Shown one piece after another: positions 44,791-54,976 of a stretch of 64,000 bases of DNA. The stretch spans positions 133,495 to 197,494 of the forward strand of contig NZ_KB893653.1 of assembly GCF_000374145.1 (NCBI RefSeq), read 5' to 3'. The notes below the pieces were generated by a model. The model worked only from the letters and a program-made list of their open reading frames with translations, had not been told where the DNA came from and ran no database searches. Source of the DNA: Neomegalonema perideroedes DSM 15528 (GTDB lineage Bacteria > Pseudomonadota > Alphaproteobacteria > Rhodobacterales > Rhodobacteraceae). The first letter of the stretch is position 1; the number at the start of each line of letters is the position of its first letter. Position numbers and translations under genes: made by a program.

Positions 44791-45134
44791 GCGCAGAGGA
44801 TCAGGATTCAGAAACGAGGGCCGTCGCGGTCCTCGTCTCCGCGCCCTCGCGCGCAGAGGCGCGCCGTCTCGCGCGGCTGCTGCTGGAGCAAGGCCTCGCC
44901 GCCTGCGTGCAGCTCTCCCCCATCGACAGCCTGTATCTCTGGAAGGACGCGATTCAGGAGGATGAGGAGATCCTCATGATCGTGAAGACCCGCGCCGCGC
45001 TCTTCCCGGCTCTGGAGGCGCTTTTGCGCGAATCCCACGGCTATGAGACGCCGGAGATTCTGGCTCTGCCGGTTTCGGCGGGCTCGGCGCCCTATCTGGA
45101 ATGGCTGAGGGCCTCCACGCGCGATCCCGCCTGA
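44787..45134 (+). CDS. cutA: CutA-family divalent-cation tolerance protein
   Basis: 115 residues from a TTG at 44787, the only start that places a complete CutA fold (RAVAVLVSAPSRAEARRLARLLLEQGLAACVQL) in frame; it overlaps the HPr stop in TTGA. YLWKDAIQEDEEILMIVKTR, ALEALLRESHGYETPEILALPVSAGSAPYLEWL is the family signature. CutA1 forms trimers and has been linked to copper tolerance, though its role is debated. The first eight residues are probably an extension beyond the core. Confidence 0.9.
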   Translation: MSAEDQDSETRAVAVLVSAPSRAEARRLARLLLEQGLAACVQLSPIDSLYLWKDAIQEDEEILMIVKTRAALFPALEALLRESHGYETPEILALPVSAGSAPYLEWLRASTRDPA

Positions 45135-45223
45135 GGCGTCGCGCGATCCCCCTTCCCCCGCTCCGCAGGAAGCTCGTAGAAGGGGAGGACGGCCCCGCGC
45201 GGGCGCGTCTCAAATCAGGTGGC

Positions 45224-45670
45224 ATGATGCAGTTTCCGTTCACAGCGCTGATCTTCGTCGTTCTGGCGGGGGCCTGCATCTCGATTCAGGCGCCGATCAA
45301 CGCGGCTCTGGGCCGCGCCGTCCAGAGTCCGCTGGTGGCGGCGGCGATCTCCTTCGGGGTGGGATTCGTCCTGCTGGGGCTGGCCGCTCTGGCTTCGGGC
45401 GACGGCCGCGGCTTCGCGACGGCGCTGCGTCAGGACTGGCGCCTCTGGCTGGGCGGGGCCTTGGGCGCCTTCTACGTCTGGACCATCGTCTGGACTCTGC
45501 CGCGAATGGGCGTTCTCACGGCGATCTGCGCGCTGGCTCTGGGGCAGATGCTGGCCGCCATCCTGCTCGACAAGCTCGGCGCCTTCGGCATGCCCGTGCG
45601 CGAGATCACGGCGCCGCGCATTCTCGCGGCGGCGATGGTGGCGGGCGGCCTCGCGCTCTCGCGCTTCTGA
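45224..45670 (+). CDS. YdcZ/DUF606-type DMT-family small transporter
   Basis: 148 residues from ATG 45224 (or 45227). About five membrane helices: FTALIFVVLAGACISIQAPINAALGRAV, LVAAAISFGVGFVLLGLAALA, WLGGALGAFYVWTIVWTLPRMGV, ALALGQMLAAILLDKLGAF and ILAAAMVAGGLALSRF. The GACISIQAPINAALGR start and LGGALGAFYV are signatures of DUF606. Function unknown; usually called a DMT-type transporter. It is separated from cutA by 89 bp. Confidence 0.88.
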   Translation: MMQFPFTALIFVVLAGACISIQAPINAALGRAVQSPLVAAAISFGVGFVLLGLAALASGDGRGFATALRQDWRLWLGGALGAFYVWTIVWTLPRMGVLTAICALALGQMLAAILLDKLGAFGMPVREITAPRILAAAMVAGGLALSRF

Positions 45671-45684
45671 GGCGCCATGAACAA

Positions 45685-45713
45685 CGGCCTCCCATCCTCA
45701 GGATGAAAGGCCG
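45685..45713. terminator. Hairpin between convergent genes, terminator-like without U-run
   Basis: CGGCCT-CC-CATCCT-C-AGGATG-AA-AGGCCG folds into a two-part stem just after the DMT gene and 29 bp from the end of the ferredoxin reductase gene. There is no run of T on either side, so it may only help termination or mRNA stability. Confidence 0.45.
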
Positions 45714-45741
45714 CCCTGTCTTCGAAGCTTCGGAGGCGGCT

Positions 45742-46863
<1,122 letters not shown>

Positions 46864-46963
46864 CTATCCCAAATTCCGCCAGTTCTGAATTAAACGCCAC
46901 ATAATCCCCTGAGCGCCGCGCGTCAATCGCGGCGTTGCCGAAAGCGCGCTTGCGCCGCAGGGC

Positions 46964-47755
46964 TTATCGCGCCTCTTCTTCGGACTCGGGCGCCTCGGGA
47001 CGGAAGCCCGTCGCCACGACATACATCTCGGCGCTGTCCTGACGGCTGGATTCGGGCTTCATATGCCGCACCACGGCGAAGCGCTTCTTCAGCTGCGCCA
47101 GAAGATCGTTTTCGGCGCCGCCCTGCAGAATCTTCGCCGCGAAGGCGCCGCCGGGCTGAAGGATGCGGCAGGCGAAGAAGGCCGCCGCCTCGCAAAGCGC
47201 CATGATCTTGAGATGATCCGTCTGGCGATGCCCCGTCGAGCTGGCCGCCATGTCGGAGAGCACCACGTCCGGCCGCCCGTCGAGCCGCGCTTCGATGGCG
47301 GCCTCGGCCTCTTCGTCGAGGAAGTCGAGCTGCATGGCCTCGGCCCCGGCGACGGGTTCGATCTCCTGAAGATCCACGCCCAGCACCTTGCCCCGCGGAC
47401 CGGGCTTCAGCCCCTCGGCGTTGACGCGCTTGACCGCCACCTGAAGCCAGCCGCCCGGCGCGGCGCCCAGATCCAGCACGCGGGCGCCCGGCTTGAAGAG
47501 CTTATATTTATCGTCCAGCTCCATGATCTTGAAGGCCGCCCGCGAGCGCCAGCCCTCGGCCTGAGCCTTGCGCACGAAGGGATCGTTGATCTGGCGCTCC
47601 AGCCATTTCTGCGAAGAGAGGGTGCGGCCCTGCGCGGTGCGCAGACGCTCCTTGAGATCGCGCAGAGGCTTCTTCTTCGCGGGTCCGGCGGATTTTCCGC
47701 CCGCGCCCTTGGAGGCTCCAGAGGGCGAGGCGGGCTTGCGGGGGCCTTGAGTCAT
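46964..47755 (-). CDS. rlmE: 23S rRNA 2'-O-ribose methyltransferase RlmE (RrmJ/FtsJ)
   Basis: 263 residues from ATG 47755. After a basic N-terminal extension ([20 protein letters not shown]), the FtsJ core is complete: [36 protein letters not shown] (motif I with the K-D-K-E catalytic lysine), [30 protein letters not shown] and [22 protein letters not shown]. It methylates U2552 in the ribosomal A-loop. It starts 19 bp after the ppx gene, which precedes it in the same operon. The N-terminal extension is typical of Rhodobacterales RlmE. Confidence 0.96.
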   Translation of the reverse strand: MTQGPRKPASPSGASKGAGGKSAGPAKKKPLRDLKERLRTAQGRTLSSQKWLERQINDPFVRKAQAEGWRSRAAFKIMELDDKYKLFKPGARVLDLGAAPGGWLQVAVKRVNAEGLKPGPRGKVLGVDLQEIEPVAGAEAMQLDFLDEEAEAAIEARLDGRPDVVLSDMAASSTGHRQTDHLKIMALCEAAAFFACRILQPGGAFAAKILQGGAENDLLAQLKKRFAVVRHMKPESSRQDSAEMYVVATGFRPEAPESEEEAR

Positions 47756-47774
47756 GACTTGCGGGCTCGTTTCT

Positions 47775-48938
47775 TTATGCGGCGCTTTGTCCGGCGTCGC
47801 CGGGGGCGGCCCCAAGGCCGGGCTCCGGGACGGAGGCGGCGAGGCGCGGACGGTCGCGGTTGATCAATCCATAGAGCAGCCCCTCGCGCAAGCCCCGGTC
47901 GGCGACGCGCATGCGGGGCGTCGGCCAGCGCCGGACGATGGCCGTGAAGATCGCCGCGCCCGAGATCACCTGATGGGCCCGCTCCTCGCCGACGCAGGGG
48001 ATTCCGGCCCGCGCCTCCGGCGAGAGGTCGAGCAGACGGGTCACCACCCGCTCCAGCGCCTCCACCTCCAGCAAGGCGCCGTCGACGTCCTCGCGGTTAT
48101 AGCGCGGGAGGCCCATATGCACCCCCGCCAGCGTGGTGATCGTGCCGGAGGCCCCGAGGATCTGCATCCGCCTGAGGGTCTCGCGCCGCCCGCCCGATCC
48201 GAGCGAGGCCGCGAAGGGCTTCAGCAGCCGGTCCACATGCGACACCATCTCGGCGAAGCGGGCGCGTTCGTTGCGGATGAAGGCGAAGCGCTCGGCGAGG
48301 GTGGCGACGCCCACCGGCAGAGAGACCCAGCTGCTGGCCTCCGGCCCAAGGCGGATCTCCGGCGCGCGGCCCATGAGGAAATCCCGGCGCCGATCCGGCG
48401 GCGCCGCCGCGAGATTGGCCCAGACGAGTTCGGTGCTGCCCCCGCCGATGTCGAAGATCAGCAGCTGATCGCGCCGCAGATCGATCAGCGGGGCGCAGCC
48501 CGCCACCGCCAGACGCGCCTCTTCGGCGGTGGAGATGACGTCGAGGCCCAGACCCGTCTCGCGGCGCACGCGCTGAATGAAATCCCCGCCGTTGCGGGCG
48601 CGGCGACAAGCCTCGGTGGCGATGGCCCGCAGCCGCAGAGGCTGGCGGCGCTCGATCTTCTCGGCGCAGATGCGGAGGGCCTCGATGGCGCGGTCCATCC
48701 CGGCCTCGGAGAGGCGATTCGAGGATTCCATCCCCTCGCCGAGCCGCACGATTCGCGAAAAGGCGTCCACGACGCGAAAGCCCCGGTTTCCCGAGGCCGC
48801 GATGAGCAGACGGCAATTATTGGTGCCGAGATCCAGCGCCGCGTAAAGCGGTCCGGGGATCGTTCCATGAGCCGAGTCCGCGCCTTCCGCCCGAGGCGGC
48901 CAACCTGCGGCCTCGGCGGCCGTCGGAGTCGGCTCCAT
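47775..48938 (-). CDS. Ppx/GppA-family phosphatase (exopolyphosphatase-like)
   Basis: 387 residues from ATG 48938; an upstream start would add about 38 low-complexity residues. [16 protein letters not shown] is the ASKHA phosphate-1 motif; [33 protein letters not shown] (phosphate-2) and [11 protein letters not shown] (adenosine-like motif) follow. The short form, without C-terminal HD domain, is typical of alphaproteobacterial Ppx2/GppA paralogues. Substrate could be polyphosphate or pppGpp. Operon with rlmE, as in related genomes. Confidence 0.93.
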   Translation of the reverse strand: MEPTPTAAEAAGWPPRAEGADSAHGTIPGPLYAALDLGTNNCRLLIAASGNRGFRVVDAFSRIVRLGEGMESSNRLSEAGMDRAIEALRICAEKIERRQPLRLRAIATEACRRARNGGDFIQRVRRETGLGLDVISTAEEARLAVAGCAPLIDLRRDQLLIFDIGGGSTELVWANLAAAPPDRRRDFLMGRAPEIRLGPEASSWVSLPVGVATLAERFAFIRNERARFAEMVSHVDRLLKPFAASLGSGGRRETLRRMQILGASGTITTLAGVHMGLPRYNREDVDGALLEVEALERVVTRLLDLSPEARAGIPCVGEERAHQVISGAAIFTAIVRRWPTPRMRVADRGLREGLLYGLINRDRPRLAASVPEPGLGAAPGDAGQSAA

Positions 48939-49075
48939 CTCCAGCGCGGGCAAGCTGCGGCCTCCTCTTTGTCTGCGGCGTGATTCCCTTATGCTCCCGT
49001 CAAGCCTAACAAGAGCGGAAAGCAAGGAAAAGGGGCTTCCCCATCCCTCCATCGGTTTCCCATGGCTTTCCCGGA

Positions 49076-51571
49076 TCAGGCTTTTCGCGGCTTGGCGCGG
49101 GTGGTCGGGGCGGCGGAGGCGGGATCCTCAGGCCATTCATGGCGCGGATAGCGTCCGCGCATGTCCTTGCGCAACTCGGAATAGGCGCCGCGCCAGAAGG
49201 CGGGCAGATCGCCGGTGGTCTGCATGGGCCGGTCCGCCGGCGACAGCAGCCGCACCGCCAGAGGCGCGCGGCCCTCGTCGATGGAGGGATGACGCGCCAA
49301 TCCGAAGAGATGTTGAAGCCGGGCCTCCAGAGCGGGCGGATGGACGGAGTAATCGATGGGCGCGCGGGTTCCGGCGGGAGTCTCGAAGCTCCCCGGCGCG
49401 CGGCGGTCGAGGCGGCGAAGGCGCTCATGGCCCAGGGAGGCCCGCAGAGCCTCGGCCGGATCGAAGCGGGCGAAATCCGCCGCCCGGCGCAGAGCCCCCG
49501 CGAAAGGCGCGAACCAATCCTCAGCGGAGGCCAGAAGCCCGGCGTCGGACCAATCAGGCAGATCCGACTCGGCGCCCTCCCGCCCCTTGAGCCATTCCAC
49601 GCGGTCGCGCAGACGCTGCGCCGCCGGACTCCAGTCCAGCGCCGAGATCCCGAGATCCCGCAGGCCCTCCACGGCGGCGAGGCCCCAAGCCTCGGGGCCG
49701 GGGTCGAAGGCCTCCTCCTCAAGGATCAGGGCGCCGAAGCGCTTCCGCCGCCGCGCGAGGCTCGCGCCTTGGGGCCGCGACCATTGGCAGACCTCCTCGG
49801 ATTGGAGGCGATCCGCGAAGAGATCGAGAATCTCGGCGCGCGAGATCGGCGCGGCGCGGCGGATGCGGGTCTCGCGCAGATCGCCGTCGAGATCCGCCGC
49901 CACGAGCCAAGGCTCATCCCCGAGCGGATCGCCCGGATCGAGGAATCCGCCCTTGCCGCCCGAAAGCAGATAACGCGGCGCCTCGCCTTTGCGGCGCTGA
50001 GCCACGCGGTCGGGGAAGGCCAGAGCCGCCAAGGCGCCCAAGCCTTCGACGCCTTCAGTCGCCCCGCCCCGCCCCGCTAAGCGCTTCGCCTCCTCCAGAA
50101 TCCGCGCCCGCGCCGGACGATCCACCGCCCCGCCCCGCTCGGCCTCATAGCGCCCCGGATCGGCCAGAGCCTCCAGATGGCGGCGGAGATCCGTTTCGCG
50201 CCGGGCCTCGCCGCGCAAGACGCCGCGATCCTCCAGCAAGGCCGCCAGACGCGCCGCCAGAGGTTTTCGCTCAGGCGGCGCCGAAAGCAGCATATGCCCG
50301 AGCCTCGGCCCCAAAGGCGCCGAAGCCATGGCGCGGCCATGCGGCGTCGGGCGGCCCTCCGCGTCGAGAGCGCCCAGCGCCTTCAGAAGCTCGACGCCTT
50401 GGGCGTAGGCGGCGGCGGGCGGCGGATCAAGCCAAAGCAGATCTTCCGGCGCGGCGCCCCAGATCGCCAGATCCAGCGCGAGGGCCGAAAGATCCGCCTC
50501 GCGGATTTCGGGCGGCGGTTGAGCGGCTAAAGCCCCCTCCTCCGCCTCGGTCCAGAGCCGCCAGGCCGTCCCCGGCGCGACGCGCCCCGCGCGGCCCGCT
50601 CTTTGGGCGGCCTCGGCCTTGGAGACGCGCTCCGTGACCAGCCGCGACATGCCCGCCCCCGGATCGAAGCGCGCCCGCCGCGCCTTGCCGCCGTCCACCA
50701 CGATGCGCACGCCGGGCAAGGTCAGCGAGGTCTCGGCGATGGAGGTCGCCAGCACCACGCGCCGACGCCCCTCCGGCGCAGGCAGAAGCGCCCGACGCTG
50801 CTCGGCGAAGGGCAAGGCGCCATGCAGCGGAATCGCCTCGATATGGCTCGGGAGCCGCCCGGATAACGCCGCCTGAACCCGCCCGATCTCCGGAGCGCCG
50901 GGCAGAAAGGCCAGCAAATCGCCCTGAGGCTCCGCCGCCAGAGCCTCAAGGATGGTCTCGGCCATGGCGGGCTCGATCCGCGCGGCGGGCGGCAGAGGCG
51001 TGGAGCGCCAGCGGAGCGCCACAGGAAAGGCGCGGCCCTCGGAGCGGATCACGGGGGCGCCGCCCATCAGCCGCGCCGCGGACTCGCCGTCGAGCGTCGC
51101 CGACATGACGAGAATCCGCAGATCGGGCCGCAGCAGGCTCCGCGCCTGAAGGCAGAGCGCCAAGCCAAGATCCGCATGAATGGACCGCTCGTGGAATTCG
51201 TCGAAGATCACGCAGGCGACGCCCTCCAGCCCCGGATCGCTCTGCATGCGCCGCGTGAGGATTCCCTCCGTCAGCACCTCGACCCGCGTGCGGCCCGAGA
51301 TCCGGCTTTCGCCCCTTATGCGATAGCCGATGCGCTCGCCCGCCGCTTCCCCGAGGGTTTCAGCCATGCGCTCGGCGGCGGCGCGCGCCGCCACGCGGCG
51401 CGGCTCCAGCATGAGGATGCGGCCTTGAGCGGCCCAATCCTCGCCCATCAGAGCCAGAGGAACCCGCGTGGTCTTGCCCGCGCCCGGAGGCGCCTCCAGC
51501 ACCGCGAGGCCCTCTTCGCGCAAAGCCGCCCGCAGAGCCGGAATCGCCTCCTCGATCGGAAGATCCGTCAT
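49076..51571 (-). CDS. hrpB: ATP-dependent helicase HrpB
   Basis: 831 residues. DEAH/RHA-type helicase: Walker A APPGAGKTT (27-35), motif II DEFHERS, motif III MSATLD, then VVLATSIAETSLTLPGVRIVVDGGKAR and QRAGRAGRVAPGTAWRL (motifs V and VI). The helicase-associated winged-helix and the C-terminal HrpB-specific region ending YPRHEWPEDP are present, so the protein is complete. In vivo role is poorly known (RNA or DNA unwinding). Its ATG overlaps the stop of the P450 gene by 4 bp. Confidence 0.96.
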   Translation of the reverse strand: MTDLPIEEAIPALRAALREEGLAVLEAPPGAGKTTRVPLALMGEDWAAQGRILMLEPRRVAARAAAERMAETLGEAAGERIGYRIRGESRISGRTRVEVLTEGILTRRMQSDPGLEGVACVIFDEFHERSIHADLGLALCLQARSLLRPDLRILVMSATLDGESAARLMGGAPVIRSEGRAFPVALRWRSTPLPPAARIEPAMAETILEALAAEPQGDLLAFLPGAPEIGRVQAALSGRLPSHIEAIPLHGALPFAEQRRALLPAPEGRRRVVLATSIAETSLTLPGVRIVVDGGKARRARFDPGAGMSRLVTERVSKAEAAQRAGRAGRVAPGTAWRLWTEAEEGALAAQPPPEIREADLSALALDLAIWGAAPEDLLWLDPPPAAAYAQGVELLKALGALDAEGRPTPHGRAMASAPLGPRLGHMLLSAPPERKPLAARLAALLEDRGVLRGEARRETDLRRHLEALADPGRYEAERGGAVDRPARARILEEAKRLAGRGGATEGVEGLGALAALAFPDRVAQRRKGEAPRYLLSGGKGGFLDPGDPLGDEPWLVAADLDGDLRETRIRRAAPISRAEILDLFADRLQSEEVCQWSRPQGASLARRRKRFGALILEEEAFDPGPEAWGLAAVEGLRDLGISALDWSPAAQRLRDRVEWLKGREGAESDLPDWSDAGLLASAEDWFAPFAGALRRAADFARFDPAEALRASLGHERLRRLDRRAPGSFETPAGTRAPIDYSVHPPALEARLQHLFGLARHPSIDEGRAPLAVRLLSPADRPMQTTGDLPAFWRGAYSELRKDMRGRYPRHEWPEDPASAAPTTRAKPRKA

Positions 51572-53034
51572 GCTGGCGGGGCGGCGGCGGGCGCAGGCGT
51601 CAGGCTGAGATGCATCCCCCCGCGCGGACGCAGGGTGAGCTTCATCATGGGATCCACCTTGCGGACGTTGGTCGGCGCGACCTCCCAGCGGTCGAGGATC
51701 GTCGCCAAAGCGAGGGAGGCCTCCATCATGGCGAAGCTCGGCCCGATGCAGACCCTCGGCCCGGCGCCGAAGGGCAGATAGGCGAATTTATGCCGCGCCT
51801 TGATCTTCTCGGGCGTGAAGCGCTCCGGATCGAAGGCGTTGGGATTCTCCCAGACGGCCTCATGGCGATGCAGCGTGTAGATCGGCGCGAGGATCACGTC
51901 GCCTTTGCGGATCTTCGCCCCGCCGAGCTCGTCCGCCTCGCGCGCGACCCGCACCAGATGCGGCGCCGGAGGATAAAGCCGCATGGCCTCATAAAGCACC
52001 TGATGGGCGAAGGGCAGATTCTCCAGAGCCTCCGCCGCGCTTCCCTTGGCCAGAGCCGCCCGGGCCTCGGCGCGCAGACGCTGCTGCGTGGTCTGGTCGT
52101 TGGCGATGAGATAGAGCGACCAAGTTAGCGCCAAAGCCGTCGTCTCGAAGCCCGCGATGATGAAGGTGAGCAGATTATCCCGGATCTCACGGTCGGTCAT
52201 CCGGCGGCCGTCCTCGGGATCCTCCGCCTTGAGCATCAGCGCCATGAGGTCCACGCCGAAATCCCCGGTCTGTTCGGCGGCGGCGCGACGGGCGGCGATC
52301 CCCTTCTCCATCACCTCGCGGGCGCCCTCCAGAGGATGCTTGCTGAACAGCGCCGAAGGACGCGGCAGCCAAGTCGGCAGATTCAGCAGATCCAGCAGAT
52401 TCGGCGAGCCGAAGCCCCGCAAATGGCTCATCAGAGCGTCGTCGATGCGGGTCTTATAATCATGCCAGTCGCCTTTGGCCGCAGCGGCGGCCTCGGCGCC
52501 CGCGACATGCTCCAGCAGCAGACGGTCGATGTCGGTGAACATCGTATCGCGCACGATCTCCATGGCGAGGCGCCTCATCTCGGCGCCGACGTTCTGCGGC
52601 TCGCCCTGCGCCGCCCCCAGACGCTCCGCCGAGCGCAAAGCCGCCGCCCGCATGGCCTCGGCCATGGCGTCGAGCTTCTTGCGCTGGAACATCCCCGCCA
52701 TGGAGCGCCTTTGCCAGCGCCAGTCCTCGCCGTCGGCGAGAAAGACGCTCTCGCCGAGATAGGGCCTCAGCAGGCGGTGCATGAAAGGCGCCTTGGGGTA
52801 ATTGCCCACATTGTCGAGGAAGACCCGCTTGAGCAGATCCGGCCCCGTCACCACCCGCCAGCGCCGCGTGACGACCCTCAGCGTCACCAGCGGCTCGCGA
52901 TAGGCGGCTTCCGGCACGATCTCCAGCATATTGCGGCGGGCCGCCTTGAGCATGCCCGGCAGAGCCAGAGGCCGCGCCGGAGGCCGCGCGGCGGCGGGCG
53001 TGAACAGAGTTTTCTCAGGCGACGCCGCGTTCAT
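51568..53034 (-). CDS. Cytochrome P450
   Basis: 488 residues. The haem-thiolate loop is FGAGPRVCIG with the axial Cys; the I-helix oxygen-activation motif is AGFETTA, and the K-helix ExxR is EAMR in LYEAMRLYPP. FDPERFTPEK is the meander. The N-terminus has no membrane anchor, so it is soluble; the overall pattern resembles CYP110/CYP51-unlike fatty-acid-type bacterial P450s, but the family cannot be set without alignment. No redox partner gene is adjacent; the FNR2 reductase lies 5 kb away. Translationally coupled to hrpB. Confidence 0.94.
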   Translation of the reverse strand: MNAASPEKTLFTPAAARPPARPLALPGMLKAARRNMLEIVPEAAYREPLVTLRVVTRRWRVVTGPDLLKRVFLDNVGNYPKAPFMHRLLRPYLGESVFLADGEDWRWQRRSMAGMFQRKKLDAMAEAMRAAALRSAERLGAAQGEPQNVGAEMRRLAMEIVRDTMFTDIDRLLLEHVAGAEAAAAAKGDWHDYKTRIDDALMSHLRGFGSPNLLDLLNLPTWLPRPSALFSKHPLEGAREVMEKGIAARRAAAEQTGDFGVDLMALMLKAEDPEDGRRMTDREIRDNLLTFIIAGFETTALALTWSLYLIANDQTTQQRLRAEARAALAKGSAAEALENLPFAHQVLYEAMRLYPPAPHLVRVAREADELGGAKIRKGDVILAPIYTLHRHEAVWENPNAFDPERFTPEKIKARHKFAYLPFGAGPRVCIGPSFAMMEASLALATILDRWEVAPTNVRKVDPMMKLTLRPRGGMHLSLTPAPAAAPPA

Positions 53035-53094
53035 GGCTTGAGCCCTCCGCGCCGAAGCTTTAGAGCCGGAGAGCCCTTTTTCCGGAGATCATCC

Positions 53095-54003
53095 ATGTAT
53101 CGGCTCCACATCGGCGACAAATCCTATTCGAGCTGGTCTTTGCGCGGCTGGCTGCTGTTCGAAGCCTTCGGCCTTCCTTATGAGGAGGCTTTCCACCCCA
53201 TGTATACCCCCGAGTTCGAGGCGTTCAAGCGACAGGCCGCCCCAGCCCTGAAGGTGCCGACGCTGGAGATCGTCGAGGACGGGGCCTCGCGCTATGTCTG
53301 GGACAGCCTCGCCATCGCCGAAACCCTCGCGGAGGCGCATCCGGAGGCGGGGCTCTGGCCCGCGGACAAAGCCGCCCGCGCCGCCGCCCGCAGCTTGACC
53401 GCCGAGGCTCATTCCAGCTTCGCGGCTCTGCGCAACGCCATGACGATGAACATCCGGCGGCGTTATCCGGGGGTGGGGCATACCGAACAATCCTTGGCCG
53501 ACGCCGGACGCGTGCAGATGCTCTGGGCTTGGGCGCGGTCGCGTTTCGGCGCGGAGGGCCCTTGGTTGTTCGGCGCGCGCTTCAGCGTGGCGGATGTGTT
53601 TTACGCCCCCATCGTCACGCGCTTCGAGACCTATGGCGTGCCGACCATCCCGGAGGCCCGCGTCTATATGGACGCCGTTCTGGCCCATCCGGCGATGGTG
53701 AAATGGATCAAGGGCGCCATGGAGGAGAACTGGTTCCACGCCCGCTATGAGCCCTTCCCCGAGGAGAATTTCGCCGACTGGGCCGACCCCCGCCCGCCGC
53801 GCAAGGTCGAGGCCTGGAAAGGCGACGTCAGGGCGCGGGTGAACCTCGCCTGTCCTTTCTCGGGCAAGCCGGTGAAGGCGGATTCTCTGGCCGTGGCGGA
53901 CGGCGTGGTGATCGGCTTCTGCAATTCGGGATGCCGCGATAAATTCGTCGCCGATCCGACGGCCTATCCTCAGGCGATGCGGCTGCTGGTCGGGCATCGC
54001 TGA
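53095..54003 (+). CDS. Glutathione S-transferase with C-terminal Cys-rich (YHS-like) tail
   Basis: 302 residues from ATG 53095. The N-terminal thioredoxin-like domain (YRLHIGDKSYSSWSLRGWLLFEAFGLPYEEAF) has the SYSSWS segment with the likely catalytic Ser; VPTLEI and DSLAIAETLAE bind glutathione. The helical domain runs to about residue 215. The last 50 residues contain CPFSGKPVKADSLAVADG and GFCNSGCRDKFVADP, four regions with three cysteines resembling a YHS/TRASH-type metal site. This tail occurs in several Rhodobacterales GSTs as far as I recall. Function unknown. Divergent from the P450 gene, 60 bp apart. Confidence 0.9.
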   Translation: MYRLHIGDKSYSSWSLRGWLLFEAFGLPYEEAFHPMYTPEFEAFKRQAAPALKVPTLEIVEDGASRYVWDSLAIAETLAEAHPEAGLWPADKAARAAARSLTAEAHSSFAALRNAMTMNIRRRYPGVGHTEQSLADAGRVQMLWAWARSRFGAEGPWLFGARFSVADVFYAPIVTRFETYGVPTIPEARVYMDAVLAHPAMVKWIKGAMEENWFHARYEPFPEENFADWADPRPPRKVEAWKGDVRARVNLACPFSGKPVKADSLAVADGVVIGFCNSGCRDKFVADPTAYPQAMRLLVGHR

Positions 54004-54015
54004 GCTGAAACGTCG

Positions 54016-54042
54016 AAGGGGAGGCTTTCGCCTCCCCTTTTT
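54016..54042. terminator. Bidirectional terminator between GST and parB genes
   Basis: AAGGGGAGGC-TTTC-GCCTCCCCTT followed by TTT on the plus strand and bordered by A residues on the left, so it serves both the plus-strand GST gene and the end of the minus-strand par operon. Confidence 0.9.
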
Positions 54043-54962
54043 CATTTTCCCGCGCCGAGCCGCGCGCAAAGCGCCTCCAGCTCTTCGGCCGAGGCGTAGC
54101 GGATGACCAGCCGCCCCCCCTTCCCTTTCGCCTCGACCTCGACCGGCGCCCGCAAAAGCCTGGTCAGCGCCTTGAGCCGGGCCGCCATCTCGGCGGAAGG
54201 CTTCGCCGGAGCTTTGGGTTCGGCGAGGGCGGGCGGCTGATGCGACTCCTGCGCCAGCTTCTCGGCCTGACGCACGCTCAGGCCCTCGGCGAGGATGCGC
54301 CGCGCCAGAGCCAAGGGGTCCGCCGCCGCGAGCAGAGCGCGGGCGTGACCTGCGGTGAGCGTCCCCTCCTCCAGCATGCGGCGGGCTTCCTCGGGCAGCT
54401 TCAGCAGGCGCAGCAGATTGGCGATATGGCTGCGGCTCTTACCGAGCCCCTGCGCGAGGCGCTCTTGGGTGTAGCCGAAATCCTCGATGAGCCGGGCGTA
54501 GCCCGTGGCCTCTTCGAGCGGGTTCAGATCGGCGCGCTGGACGTTCTCCACCAGCGCGACCTCGAAGGCGGCGGCGTCGTCGAAGCGGCGGACGAGAACC
54601 GGCGCATTGATCAGCCCGGCGCGCTGGGCCGCCCGCCAGCGGCGTTCGCCCGCGATGATCTCATAAGGCGCGCCGTCGCGGCGCGGGTTGGGCCGCACGA
54701 GGATCGGCTGAAGCACGCCCCGCTCGCGGATCGAAGCGGCGAGATCCTCCAGATCCTCCTCGCGGAAGAGGCGGCGGGGCTGGCCCGGATTGGGCTCCAG
54801 ATCGGCCAGAGGCAGGCTCTTCAGCGTCTCGTCGCGCAGAGCCTCCGAAACCGCCAGAACCGCCCCCGGCGGCGAGGTCGGAACCTCCCGCGTCTCCGCT
54901 TCGCCGAAGAGGGCCGAAAGGCCGCGCCCCAGAGCCTTCTTGCGTGGTTTGATCTCGCTCAT
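54042..54962 (-). CDS. parB: Chromosome-partitioning protein ParB
   Basis: 306 residues from ATG 54962, which follows GGGGAG at normal spacing; a GTG at 54980 overlapping the parA stop is the alternative. KKALGRGLSALFGE is the N-terminal conserved box. LEPNPGQPRRLFREEDLEDLAASIRERGVLQPILVRP and the CTP-binding GERRWRA follow, then the helix-turn-helix YTQERLAQGLGKSRSHIANLLRLL. ParB binds parS and spreads as a CTP-dependent clamp. Three parS sites lie 1.5-4.9 kb away. Confidence 0.97.
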   Translation of the reverse strand: MSEIKPRKKALGRGLSALFGEAETREVPTSPPGAVLAVSEALRDETLKSLPLADLEPNPGQPRRLFREEDLEDLAASIRERGVLQPILVRPNPRRDGAPYEIIAGERRWRAAQRAGLINAPVLVRRFDDAAAFEVALVENVQRADLNPLEEATGYARLIEDFGYTQERLAQGLGKSRSHIANLLRLLKLPEEARRMLEEGTLTAGHARALLAAADPLALARRILAEGLSVRQAEKLAQESHQPPALAEPKAPAKPSAEMAARLKALTRLLRAPVEVEAKGKGGRLVIRYASAEELEALCARLGAGK

Positions 54963-54976
54963 GACGCTCTCCCCGC

